Of a DNA stretch of 32,163 nucleotides, positions 7,820 to 15,900 are shown piece after piece. Origin of the DNA: Methanomassiliicoccales archaeon UBA147 (lineage in GTDB: Archaea; Thermoplasmatota; Thermoplasmata; SG8-5); NCBI GenBank assembly GCA_002496385.1, contig DAJR01000057.1:9085-41247 (forward strand), in the 5' to 3' direction. Position numbers and translations under genes: made by a program. The notes below the pieces were generated by a model. The model saw only the letters and a list, made by a program, of their open reading frames with translations, was not told where the DNA came from and searched no databases. Within the stretch, counting starts at the first letter, position 1. Every line of letters starts with the position of its first letter.

Positions 7820-7906
7820 TCATTCAGTGAGTTCGTCCCAGATCAAGCGCTCGTCGTCGTCCTCGTCCCACCCGGGCTCTGGATTCCTCGCATGCGGTTC
7901 AGCCAT
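7820..7906 (-). CDS. Small ORF, 28 aa, acidic
   Basis: ATG at 7906, stop TGA at 7820-7822. The product has 28 residues and is strongly acidic, with the stretch WDEDDDERLIWDE. No known family is apparent. Support for translation comes from a GGGGGTG ribosome site at 7914-7920, 7 nt upstream. Its ATG also lies inside the end of the upstream 25-residue ORF (overlap 7899-7906), and its stop overlaps the ribosome site of the next ORF. It may be a leader peptide or a small acidic partner protein. Confidence 0.5.
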   Translation of the reverse strand: MAEPHARNPEPGWDEDDDERLIWDELTE

Positions 7907-7976
7907 TTGTCAACACCCCCTTTTTCTTTCCTTGGCCTGATTCCAGCCAGTTTGCATTTCTTTCTTCCATGGACAT
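7899..7976 (-). CDS. Small ORF, 25 aa, first of three
   Basis: ATG at 7976 (an in-frame ATG lies directly upstream at 7979), stop TGA at 7899-7901. The 25 residues end in a basic GKKKG stretch. The ribosome site GGGTG at 7984-7988 is 7 nt upstream, the same spacing as for the next ORF. It overlaps the following ORF by 8 bp. An A/T-rich promoter-like region with palindromes lies just upstream (7991-8050). It could be a short leader that controls translation of the following genes. Confidence 0.4.
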   Translation of the reverse strand: MSMEERNANWLESGQGKKKGVLTNG

Positions 7977-7990
7977 CATCAAGCACCCGG

Positions 7991-8042
7991 AGAATATATT
8001 CTTTGTCGATTTAGAATATATCTTAGTGTATATTCTATATAG
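7991..8042 (-). promoter_or_regulatory. Promoter and operator-like region of the small-ORF/phosphoesterase unit
   Basis: The stretch contains a perfect 12-bp palindrome AGAATATATTCT (7991-8002), a related AGAATATAT at 8013 that could act as TATA element, and the 8-bp palindrome CTATATAG at 8035-8042. CTATATAG recurs in two other intergenic regions of the phosphate locus. Transcription from the 8012-8022 element would start just before the GGGTG ribosome site of the first small ORF. Confidence 0.5.
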
Positions 8043-8062
8043 ATACATATATAACGAACCTT

Positions 8063-8078
8063 GAATCGGACCCGATTC
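8063..8078. repeat. Inverted repeat downstream of phoU
   Basis: Perfect 7-bp arms GAATCGG and CCGATTC separated by 2 bp, 12 bp past the phoU stop. It could be a transcript-end hairpin of the pst operon or a protein-binding palindrome. The very short centre makes a stable RNA hairpin less likely. Confidence 0.45.
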
Positions 8079-8090
8079 CTGGCCTGCCTG

Positions 8091-8771
8091 TCACTTCCCT
8101 TCGACAGAGCAGCAGCTCTTGTAGTCTATCTCCACATGTTCGCCCGTGACCATGTAATGAATCTTCTCAGCCATCTTGACGGCATGGTCCCCGCATCTCT
8201 CCAGGTACCGGGCGATCAATATGTACTGCGTGCACCGCGTTATGTATTTCGGGTTCTCCATCATGTATGATATCCCCTCGCGGTAGATGGAATACCGCAT
8301 GGCATCGATGGTGTCCTCGCGTTCCTGAAAATCGGCTATGTAGGATATATCCTTCATCTTGAAGGCCAGCAGTGCATCGTCTATCATGCTGCAGACGATT
8401 CCCGACATCTGGGGAAGGCTGACCAGCTTGCCTATATGTGCCTCCTCCGAGAGATCCACGGCGACCTTGGCTATATCGTTGCCGTACCTCCCTATCCTCG
8501 TGATGTAGGTGATTATTTTCAGCATTGTTGCAACCATCCTCATATCCCCGGCCATCGGCTGGTTCAGCGTGATTAGCTTGAGAGTTTCCTCCTCGATGGA
8601 ATGGTCCATCTCCCTGATTTTGATCGACTTCCCTATGACCGAATTGGCCAGTGCGATATCCTGTTCCCTAAGCGCCTTTACCGAGGTCTCCAGCATATCC
8701 TTTGCCAGTTCCCCCATTTCCTCGACGCGGTTCTTCAGCATCTCAAGTTCCTCGTGGAATTTTTCCGTCAT
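8091..8771 (-). CDS. phoU: PhoU phosphate transport regulator
   Basis: A cytoplasmic helical protein that restrains Pst-mediated phosphate uptake and, in bacteria, links it to signalling. The 226 residues comprise two PhoU half-domains. The second carries the metal-site signature ARYLERCGDHA near residues 188-198, and the first the related TRIGRYGNDIA near 92-102. The ATG at 8771 follows the pstB stop by 5 nt and is preceded by GGTGA at 8777-8781, which overlaps that stop. It is the last gene of pstS-pstCA-pstB-phoU, the usual order. The C-terminal end has a CC pair that is not a family feature. Confidence 0.95.
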   Translation of the reverse strand: MTEKFHEELEMLKNRVEEMGELAKDMLETSVKALREQDIALANSVIGKSIKIREMDHSIEEETLKLITLNQPMAGDMRMVATMLKIITYITRIGRYGNDIAKVAVDLSEEAHIGKLVSLPQMSGIVCSMIDDALLAFKMKDISYIADFQEREDTIDAMRYSIYREGISYMMENPKYITRCTQYILIARYLERCGDHAVKMAEKIHYMVTGEHVEIDYKSCCSVEGK

Positions 8772-8776
8772 TCAAA

Positions 8777-9601
8777 TCACCCGAACCTGCCTGTTATGTA
8801 ATTTTCAGTCAGCTTCTCCCTCGGCTTCTGGAATATCTGTTCGGTATCACCGAACTCTATAAGCTCGCCCAGGTACATGAACCCTGTGAAATCGCTAACC
8901 CTGGCAGCCTGCTGCATGTTATGCGTGACAATGATTACAGTATATTGCTTCTTCAGATCTTCAATCAGATCCTCGATCTTTGATGTGGCTATCGGGTCCA
9001 GGGCCGAGCAGGGTTCGTCCATCAGGATTACCTCCGGCTCGATTGCCAGCGCTCGCGCGATGCATAAGCGCTGCTGTTGGCCGCCCGAGAGTCCCATTGC
9101 GGACTCATCCATTCGGTCCTTGACCTCGTCCCACAGGGCGGCGTCCTTGATGGCTTTCTCCACTATTTTTTCCAGTTCAGGCCTGTCTGCGACCCCATGT
9201 ATCCTCGGCCCGTAGGCCACGTTGTCGAATATTGACTTCGGGAACGGATTAGGCTTCTGGAAGACCATTCCAACTTTCGAACGCAGGGCTACCGGATCCA
9301 CTTTAGGGTCAAGTATATTCACGCCTTTCCAGGTCACTGCTCCTTCAGTCCTGCAGCCTTCTATCTCGTCGTTCATCCGGTTCAGGGCCCTCAGGAGAGT
9401 GCTCTTCCCGCATCCGCTCGGCCCTATGAAGGCAGTGACAGACTTAAGTGGGATGGACATCCTGATGCCTTTGACAGCATGGTTGGTGCCATAACTTATG
9501 TTCAAGTCTTCGATGGTCATCGTGTCGCCCGTAGGCTGTCCTGTCATGCCGCCCTCCGCGGACCCGTCTTTGCTCCTCAACACCTTGAATATGTTCAGCA
9601 T
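8777..9601 (-). CDS. pstB: Phosphate ABC transporter ATPase PstB
   Basis: The energising ATPase of the high-affinity phosphate importer, on the inner face of the membrane. The ATG at 9601 is preferred over an upstream TTG at 9607. It forms TAATG with the pstCA stop and is preceded by GAGGAGGG at 9609-9616, 7 nt upstream. In the 274 residues, Walker A is GPSGCGKST, the Q-loop is FQKPNPFPKS (typical of PstB), the signature is LSGGQQQRL and Walker B is VILMDEPCSALDP, followed by the switch histidine in IIVTHNMQQAARVSD. It has the normal length plus a short variable N-terminal tail of about 25 residues. Confidence 0.97.
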   Translation of the reverse strand: MLNIFKVLRSKDGSAEGGMTGQPTGDTMTIEDLNISYGTNHAVKGIRMSIPLKSVTAFIGPSGCGKSTLLRALNRMNDEIEGCRTEGAVTWKGVNILDPKVDPVALRSKVGMVFQKPNPFPKSIFDNVAYGPRIHGVADRPELEKIVEKAIKDAALWDEVKDRMDESAMGLSGGQQQRLCIARALAIEPEVILMDEPCSALDPIATSKIEDLIEDLKKQYTVIIVTHNMQQAARVSDFTGFMYLGELIEFGDTEQIFQKPREKLTENYITGRFG

Positions 9602-11532
9602 TACCAATCCCTCCTCTTCTGAGCCCTGTGCCTGATATAGATTGCCAGGGCGTTCATCGAAAGCAACATGGCAAGCAGCACAAGTATTGTCCCGGCAGCA
9701 AGGTCATGGAACTCGCTGTTGGGATGCCTGGTCCAATAGAAAATAGTCACTGGCAGGGCCATGAACCCGTCCATGATGCCGCTGGGAGCCGTCTTCTCGA
9801 AGACCGCGGCTATGAAGAGGATGGGCGCTGTTTCGCCAATCGCCCTGGAAAGCGAGAGTATTGTGCCCGTCATAATGCCGGGAACCGCATTGGGCAGCAC
9901 GTGGTGCCTCACTGTCTGCCACTTGGTCGCCCCAAGCCCTTTTGCAGCCTCCCTGAATGTCATAGGAACTGCACGCAGGGCTTCCTCGGTTGTAACAACA
10001 ATAACAGGCAGGGACATTATTGCCAGAGTCAGCGCTCCCGAAAGAAGGCTTGCCCCGAATCCGAACATCCTTGAAAAGATATACAGGCCCACGAGACCGA
10101 AGACTATCGACGGAACGCCTGCAAGGTTCTGGATGATGCGCCTCAGGAGGCGTGTGAACCTCGTGTCCCTGGCGAATTCATTGAGATATGTCGCCGCTCC
10201 CACCCCAACGGGTATCGCGAACAGCATGGTCAGGCCCATGAGATATATTGAGCCGATTATCACGGGGTATATTCCCGCCCTTTCAGGCGAGGAGCTGGGA
10301 AATTCAGTGAGGAATGTCAAGTCAATGACCCCGATGCCCTGGATGAATACTGAGGCCAACAATATTATCAGGAACGCACCTGCCAGAAGTATACAAATTG
10401 CCATTGACTGCGAGCCTATCCTTCCCTTCAGCTGCCTGAGCCTGAGGTAGGACTCGCTGTCCCTTGGCCTGGACCTGAGCGAGAATCTTGCTGCAAATTT
10501 CCTGAGTGCTTTCTCTATTTTGCCTCCGGCTGACTTCGGTGCGGATCCCCTTCTTATCCTGTCCACGACCTTCGAGGCCAGGGAGTTGATCATGTAGGTA
10601 ATCACGAAGAGTACAAGGCCGACCGCGAATGCCGCGCTCACCGCGACACCGGGGGGGATGTCGCCGGTTGCGACCTGCGCGATGTAGGAGGTCATTGTCT
10701 GCGTTTCCCCGAATATGTTCAGGGAAAAGCCTGCCACGCTTCCTGCGACAAGCACGACAATCATTGTCTCCCCAATTGCCCTTGCAAGCCCCAGAAGCAC
10801 AGAGGCCATAATCCCGCTGGAGGCCGCCGGCATGACAACTTTGGTTGCCGTCTCCCACTTTGTCGCACCCATGGAAAGGCTTGCCTCGCGCAGGTTCCTG
10901 GGTATGGCCTTCATCGCATCGTCCGAAACGCTGATTATTATCGGCAGCACCATGACTGACATGACCACAATTGCGCTTGCCGCGTTGAAATAGCTCGCGC
11001 CAAAGTAATCCTGGAATATCGGGCTTATGACCAGCAGGGCGAAGAATCCGTATACTATGGACGGTATCCCCGCAAGCAACTCCACGACGGGCTTGGCTAT
11101 GGACCTGAACCTGGGTCCTGCGAATTCTGAAAGGTATATTGCGGCGCCGACCCCCAATGGGCCGGCTATCAACAATGTCCCTCCGGCAATGAGGATAGTG
11201 CCCGAGAGCAAAGCAAGCAGTCCGAAGCTGGGCTCGGTGCCGTTCGGCCTCCACAGAGTCCCGGTGAAGAAATCAATTATATCGACGGCCGGGTTCCCGA
11301 AGAAATCTATGGAACCGTCAACGAGCGTGTAGACTATCAACCCGCTGATTACTATAGCAAGGCTCGCAGCGATAAAAAGGGAGAGGACTATGGCCCTCTC
11401 GCCCCAAAAAGGTTTTCTGGCAAACGGATTATTACCGCTTGCCAGAGATTCGCTGCTTTGCTTCTTCGCCGTGATTTCAACCCCGTCACTCCAGCTTCGC
11501 CCTCTGGGATGCCAGGAGGTCTGGGTCCACAA
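9601..11532 (-). CDS. Fused PstC-PstA phosphate permease
   Basis: A single 643-residue chain contains both membrane subunits of the Pst importer. Residues about 45-330 are PstC-like, with an EAA loop REASLSMGATKW followed by ARAIGET. After a basic linker, residues about 370-640 are PstA-like, with a second EAA loop REAAKGLGATKW followed by SRAIGETAPILF. Each half has about six membrane spans. In most organisms these are two genes, so this is a true fusion with no stop between. The N-terminus is uncertain: the only in-frame start I see is TTG at 11532, which overlaps pstS by 47 bp and has no clear ribosome site. No ATG or GTG lies between it and the first span. The ORF is intact. Confidence 0.93.
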   Translation of the reverse strand: MWTQTSWHPRGRSWSDGVEITAKKQSSESLASGNNPFARKPFWGERAIVLSLFIAASLAIVISGLIVYTLVDGSIDFFGNPAVDIIDFFTGTLWRPNGTEPSFGLLALLSGTILIAGGTLLIAGPLGVGAAIYLSEFAGPRFRSIAKPVVELLAGIPSIVYGFFALLVISPIFQDYFGASYFNAASAIVVMSVMVLPIIISVSDDAMKAIPRNLREASLSMGATKWETATKVVMPAASSGIMASVLLGLARAIGETMIVVLVAGSVAGFSLNIFGETQTMTSYIAQVATGDIPPGVAVSAAFAVGLVLFVITYMINSLASKVVDRIRRGSAPKSAGGKIEKALRKFAARFSLRSRPRDSESYLRLRQLKGRIGSQSMAICILLAGAFLIILLASVFIQGIGVIDLTFLTEFPSSSPERAGIYPVIIGSIYLMGLTMLFAIPVGVGAATYLNEFARDTRFTRLLRRIIQNLAGVPSIVFGLVGLYIFSRMFGFGASLLSGALTLAIMSLPVIVVTTEEALRAVPMTFREAAKGLGATKWQTVRHHVLPNAVPGIMTGTILSLSRAIGETAPILFIAAVFEKTAPSGIMDGFMALPVTIFYWTRHPNSEFHDLAAGTILVLLAMLLSMNALAIYIRHRAQKRRDW

Positions 11533-12529
11533 GGTCGAGCTTCACATAGCCCACTTCGGGGACCATGTCCTGGCCTTCCTCGCTGAGTATGAACCTCAGG
11601 TAATCCGCTATGGCAGCGCCTTTGTCAGTTGTCTCGTCCGGCATGCCGTTTGTGTAGATGTGCAGGGGCCTTGCCATTGGGTATGTCCCGACATTCCCGA
11701 ATGAAGGCTCAACGAAGGCGGTGCTTGTTTTTGACAGGCTTACAGGAGTTACCTGGCCCGGGTTCTCCACCAGGTAGGCGAATCCGAAGTACCCGATCGC
11801 ATTGGTCTTCGATTTTATCGCATTCAGGATTACATTGTCATCTGCGCTCGGATGGTACACACCATCCGTGGATTCTAGCCTCGGTTTCATAGCCTGGGTG
11901 TCCTTTCCCCAATCCTTAATGATTGATTCGAAGAAATAGTCATAGGTACCGCTGGCCTCATCCGGAGCATATATCTCGATGAGCTCATGCGGAGCACCTG
12001 TCAGCCCCGGGACTTCATCCCAATATACCGCCGCTGGCTGGGTGTCGTTGTATGCAAAGATATATCTCAGCTGGGAATAGGACAGGTCGGCTGCCCATGT
12101 GTTGCCGTTGTTCACGACAACCGCGAGTACATCGTAAGCCACAACCCATTTCTCGGGGAATACGCCTGTCGGCGCAGGTCCCGTTGCCGTGCCGTCCGAA
12201 CTCACAAGGGCAGGATCTCCGCCCACAGCTGTGTAGTCCGAGCCCTTCATGAGCCGGCTGGCATCGCCCAGATCCGCCTCGCCCAGCAGGAGGGCGTTTA
12301 TCCCGTGGCTCGAACCGCCGCCTGAAACCGATATATCCGCGCCTTCGAACTCCTCGGCCCAGGCAACTGCCAGTGGAAGCACAGTGCTCGAACCTGTCTG
12401 TGTCAATTGCACTTTTGTTCCGTCATTCCCGGAGCTCATCACAAAATATGTGGCTCCGGCACCGATTATTATGACGGCCGCTATTATGGCCATCATAGTT
12501 GTCGTAATTGCTTCTTGGTCTTGTCTCAT
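11486..12529 (-). CDS. pstS: Phosphate-binding protein PstS, membrane-anchored
   Basis: Captures phosphate outside the membrane and delivers it to the fused permease. The 347 residues start with a short charged segment and one hydrophobic helix (about 10-32) without a lipobox cysteine, so an uncleaved N-terminal anchor is likely. Phosphate-contact motifs are TGSSTVLPLA near 46-55, SGGGSSHGI near 69-77, and the DEASGTYDYF segment near 190. The ATG at 12529 is preceded by GGTGA at 12535-12539. It is the first gene of the pst operon, divergent from the second ABC importer across a 267-bp regulatory region. Confidence 0.96.
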   Translation of the reverse strand: MRQDQEAITTTMMAIIAAVIIIGAGATYFVMSSGNDGTKVQLTQTGSSTVLPLAVAWAEEFEGADISVSGGGSSHGINALLLGEADLGDASRLMKGSDYTAVGGDPALVSSDGTATGPAPTGVFPEKWVVAYDVLAVVVNNGNTWAADLSYSQLRYIFAYNDTQPAAVYWDEVPGLTGAPHELIEIYAPDEASGTYDYFFESIIKDWGKDTQAMKPRLESTDGVYHPSADDNVILNAIKSKTNAIGYFGFAYLVENPGQVTPVSLSKTSTAFVEPSFGNVGTYPMARPLHIYTNGMPDETTDKGAAIADYLRFILSEEGQDMVPEVGYVKLDLVDPDLLASQRAKLE

Positions 12530-12796
12530 CTATATCACCTTGAACCTCCTAAACGCACCTTGAATATATTGTAATTCGACATAAACTATAGACATATATA
12601 TTGGCTATAGATTTCTATATATTATACTCCAAAAAGATAAAGAAAATTGAATGCCGGGATATTGTGTGTAATTAACAAATATTTATTGATTTTTGATTTT
12701 TTTGAATTATTTTAAAATTTTATATAATCTATATAGCCTATAGAGAATAGATATAGGTACCATAATGCTTTCTATTAATTAATAGGACGGTAATAA
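12530..12796. promoter_or_regulatory. Divergent promoter region between pstS and the second ABC importer
   Basis: A 267-bp very A/T-rich spacer. On the pstS side a TATA-like CAATATATTC lies at 12562-12571 with CTATAG at 12586-12591 and 12605-12610 just upstream of it. On the other side TTTATATA at 12718-12725 is followed at once by CTATATAG (12729-12736) and CTATAG (12738-12743), between TATA and the expected transcription start. That is where a repressor would block initiation. No ORF is supported in the spacer. Confidence 0.7.
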
Positions 12797-14794
12797 ATGG
12801 AAATTGGAAAGAGGATTTCTTCATTCATTTCGAGGAAGAGCACCATTAAGGCCTGGTACGGTTTTATTGTAGTATTTTTCATACTGGTCATAATATTGCC
12901 CACCCTCTTCGTGCTCTCCTATGCGATCACCGGATGGGATGAGGCCGGGGGCGAGATATTCGCCGAGCCGAGTGAACCGGAGTTTACCCTTGTGCCAATA
13001 GGCGAGGGAAACACGAGCGCCACATTTTCCTGTCCGGACATAATAGACATTACACTTCCAACGTCGATAAAGGTGGACGTTCAAACAGACAGAATTGCGC
13101 TCGTGGGTTACTCGATCGTTGATGTCGGAGACAATCATATTCATTACTATCATGCCGACATTGATGTCAATGGCACTCAAACATACTGGCTGAATATCTC
13201 GGCCAACTCGACCTACAATGAGATAAGGCATGTCGGCGAAGCCACTCAGATATTTTACATAATGACTTATGATACATTGCCCTCGGGCGGTCATCAGGAA
13301 TTGCCGCTCGAACTCCGCGCAGGCAGCGTGAGTCCCTGGACCATGATAAAATCCTCGATTGTCAATGCCTTCGCCATAGCCACCGTCGTCACAGTTATTG
13401 ATTTCATCGCGGGACTGCCGATGGCCTGGATAATGGTGCGCAAGAATTTTCGGGGCAAGCAGTACCTGGACACGCTGATAGACATGCCCCTTGCAATTCC
13501 CACGGCCGCGCTGGGCTTCTCCACCGCGCTGTTCTGGGCAGTGACCCCCGGAGTCGACGCATGGGGCTCCCTCAGCCTTGTCTCGTCCCCCATGTTGCTC
13601 ATAATTCTCCTGCACATTGTGTTCTCCTATCCATACATGGTGCGGTCTCTGGCTGCGATCCTCCATGAGATAGACGTCAATTACGAGGTGGCCGCGCAGA
13701 CCCTTGGCGCGCCGCCCTTGACCGTGGCAAGGACAATCACTCTTCCCCTCTTCAGGGCGGGACTCGTGACCGGGATAATCCTTTGCTTCGCCAGAAGTCT
13801 TAGCGAGACAGGCGGCACCATCATGGCGCTGGCCATGCTCACACCGGGACTTGCTGACATGGCATATCCGATGCAGACCGGGCCTACCCTGATAGGCGCG
13901 TGGAAACACGCAGGAGGTTTCGAACCGCAGCTGGCCTTCACATCCATGCTCCTCGTGGTCATCTCACTTGTTCTTCTTGTCATTGTGAAGATAGTCGTGA
14001 TGAGGTTCAAGATGCCCCTAAGAAAGGTGTTCCCAGGCCCGGAGAGGCTGTTCAGCAAGGGCATCTTCCCGAAGCTCAAGGACGGCATGGCGTTCGCCTT
14101 CATGTTCATCGTTCTCATCATACCGTCGTTCTTCATAATCAGCTTCGCGTTCACCGGAGACCCTGTTCCCGTGGATTGGGGGCCGTTCTGGAGCTCGATG
14201 GGGTTCTCATTTCTGGTCGCTGGCGTCATAACTGTGCTCAACATACTGTTCGGCGTTCCGTTGGCCATACTCATCGTCAGGGGAAAGAACAAGGCTTTGT
14301 CAAACATCCTGGACGTACTGGTCAATGTACCGCTCATTGTCCCGACATCGGCCCTGGGCGTGTCCCTGGGCATGTTCTGGGGCTCTGTGAACATCGAATT
14401 GGCCGTTTTCCTTGTGATAATGGCCCATCTGGCGTTCACGTTCCCGCTCATCGTGAGAAACGTGGCCGGCTCCCTCGAGGAGCTGGACCCCACATACGAG
14501 GAGACTGCCAGGACTCTCGGGGCAAAGCCCATGTTCGTGTTCAAGAAGGTCATGTACCCTTCGATAAAATTCTCGATACTTGCCGGCGCCATAATGGCCT
14601 TCACCAGGAGCCTGGGCGAGACAGGCGCAACCCTGGCTGTGGTCAAGAATGCCAACACGGTGCCGGTCTATATCGTGGACCTGGTAAAGGCCGGGACATA
14701 TTACCCGGCCGCGCTGGCCTGCATAATGCTGATCATAATCACTTTCATCGCGATGATGGCGATGAGATACATAACCAGAAAGGCGGAGAAGTGA
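12797..14794 (+). CDS. Fused double-permease of a second ABC importer with extracytoplasmic insert
   Basis: A 665-residue membrane protein. One span (about 20-45) is followed by a beta-rich, non-membrane segment of roughly 130 residues with NxS/T sites that should face outside. Then come two complete permease units. The EAA loops are NYEVAAQTLGAPP near 295 followed by ARSLSET, and TYEETARTLGAKP near 570 followed by TRSLGET. These resemble the CysTW/ModB/FbpB class, where one chain sometimes replaces two subunits. No solute-binding protein is encoded nearby, so the extracytoplasmic insert may help recognise the substrate. The context (divergent pstS, downstream DUF47 and AbrB-PhoU proteins, shared palindrome) suggests phosphate or a phosphorus compound. 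Sulfate, molybdate or iron cannot be excluded by sequence. Confidence 0.85.
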   Translation: MEIGKRISSFISRKSTIKAWYGFIVVFFILVIILPTLFVLSYAITGWDEAGGEIFAEPSEPEFTLVPIGEGNTSATFSCPDIIDITLPTSIKVDVQTDRIALVGYSIVDVGDNHIHYYHADIDVNGTQTYWLNISANSTYNEIRHVGEATQIFYIMTYDTLPSGGHQELPLELRAGSVSPWTMIKSSIVNAFAIATVVTVIDFIAGLPMAWIMVRKNFRGKQYLDTLIDMPLAIPTAALGFSTALFWAVTPGVDAWGSLSLVSSPMLLIILLHIVFSYPYMVRSLAAILHEIDVNYEVAAQTLGAPPLTVARTITLPLFRAGLVTGIILCFARSLSETGGTIMALAMLTPGLADMAYPMQTGPTLIGAWKHAGGFEPQLAFTSMLLVVISLVLLVIVKIVVMRFKMPLRKVFPGPERLFSKGIFPKLKDGMAFAFMFIVLIIPSFFIISFAFTGDPVPVDWGPFWSSMGFSFLVAGVITVLNILFGVPLAILIVRGKNKALSNILDVLVNVPLIVPTSALGVSLGMFWGSVNIELAVFLVIMAHLAFTFPLIVRNVAGSLEELDPTYEETARTLGAKPMFVFKKVMYPSIKFSILAGAIMAFTRSLGETGATLAVVKNANTVPVYIVDLVKAGTYYPAALACIMLIIITFIAMMAMRYITRKAEK

Positions 14795-14795
14795 C

Positions 14796-15899
14796 ATGCC
14801 GGAGATAAGGATAGAGAAACTGAGAAAGGCCTTCGGCGGCCTGGTGGCAGTCGACTCCCTGGACCTTCAGGTCAGGGACGGTGAATACCTCACCATACTG
14901 GGGCCCACGGGCGCAGGCAAAACTACGCTTCTCAGACTGATAGCCGGCCTGGAGGAACAGACCTCAGGAAGCATTTTCATAGACGGGAAATGCGTCAACA
15001 GCCTTCCACCGGAGGACAGAAAGGTCACGTTCCTCTCACAGACCTACTCGCTCTTCCCCCACATGGACGCATGGCAGAACACGATTTTCGGGCCTACGGC
15101 GAGAGGCTGGGACCCGGAGAAGGTCGAGATAATCGGCAGGGAGATGCTGGAGATGGTGCATCTCTACGAGCGGAAAGATGCCCTGCCCAACGAGCTGAGC
15201 GGAGGCATGCAGCAGAGGAATGCGCTGGCAAGGGCTCTTTGCGCCGATGCAAAGATCCTGCTCCTGGACGAGCCCCTGCGCGCGCTGGATGCAAGGCTGA
15301 GGCTGGACCTGCGATACGAGCTGAAGAAGCTGGTGAAGGACATGGGCATGACCGCGATCCATGTTACGCATGACCAGGAGGAGGCGCTCACCATCTCTGA
15401 CAGGATAATCATGCTGAGGTCCGGGAAAGTAATTCAGTCGGGCCCGCCCCAGGAGATATTCAACAAGCCTGAGTCGCCGTTCATACACCACTTCATAGGC
15501 GAGGCGAATTTCATTGAAGGCACCATCACCGGAAAGGGCGAGAGAGGCGCCCGGTTGACAGGACAGTCCGGCAGGACCTACGACGTAGCTCCGACCGAAC
15601 TGAAGGTCGGGACGAAAGCGGTGGCCGGCATCAAGACCGAATTCACTATCGTCGGGAAGGAGCCCAGGGACGGTGTCAACGATTTCCCGGGAACTGTGCA
15701 GAGAAAGCTCTTCCTGGGAAGGTTCACGGATTACGATCTCATCCTCGACAACGGACACAATGTCCATGCAAGACTGCCGAGCTCCGTAGCCCATAAATTC
15801 GATGAGGGCGACAGGGTCAACGTGCATATGGATCCCGAGAGGTTGCTTGTTTTCCCGGTCCCCGGGAAAGGCCTTGCGAAAGAGCTGGAGATGATGTGA
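14796..15899 (+). CDS. ABC importer ATPase with TOBE-like C-terminus (first of two)
   Basis: A 367-residue ATPase of the CysA/PotA/FbpC type. Walker A is GPTGAGKTT near 36-44, the Q-loop is FLSQTYSLFPHM, the signature is LSGGMQQRN, and Walker B is ILLLDEPLRALDAR. The switch histidine is in HVTHDQEEAL. The D-loop reads LRALD where SALD is usual. The last 130 residues form a TOBE-like regulatory region, beginning near GEANFIEGTI. It starts one nucleotide after the permease stop and is followed one nucleotide later by a second ATPase, so the transporter probably uses an ATPase heterodimer. Confidence 0.93.
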   Translation: MPEIRIEKLRKAFGGLVAVDSLDLQVRDGEYLTILGPTGAGKTTLLRLIAGLEEQTSGSIFIDGKCVNSLPPEDRKVTFLSQTYSLFPHMDAWQNTIFGPTARGWDPEKVEIIGREMLEMVHLYERKDALPNELSGGMQQRNALARALCADAKILLLDEPLRALDARLRLDLRYELKKLVKDMGMTAIHVTHDQEEALTISDRIIMLRSGKVIQSGPPQEIFNKPESPFIHHFIGEANFIEGTITGKGERGARLTGQSGRTYDVAPTELKVGTKAVAGIKTEFTIVGKEPRDGVNDFPGTVQRKLFLGRFTDYDLILDNGHNVHARLPSSVAHKFDEGDRVNVHMDPERLLVFPVPGKGLAKELEMM

Positions 15900-15900
15900 C

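Noticed and set aside
7640..8014. Plus-strand ORF of 124 codons between phoU and the phosphoesterase
   Set aside because: No recognisable product and no ribosome site; the minus strand here has three small ORFs with properly spaced ribosome-site-like sequences.
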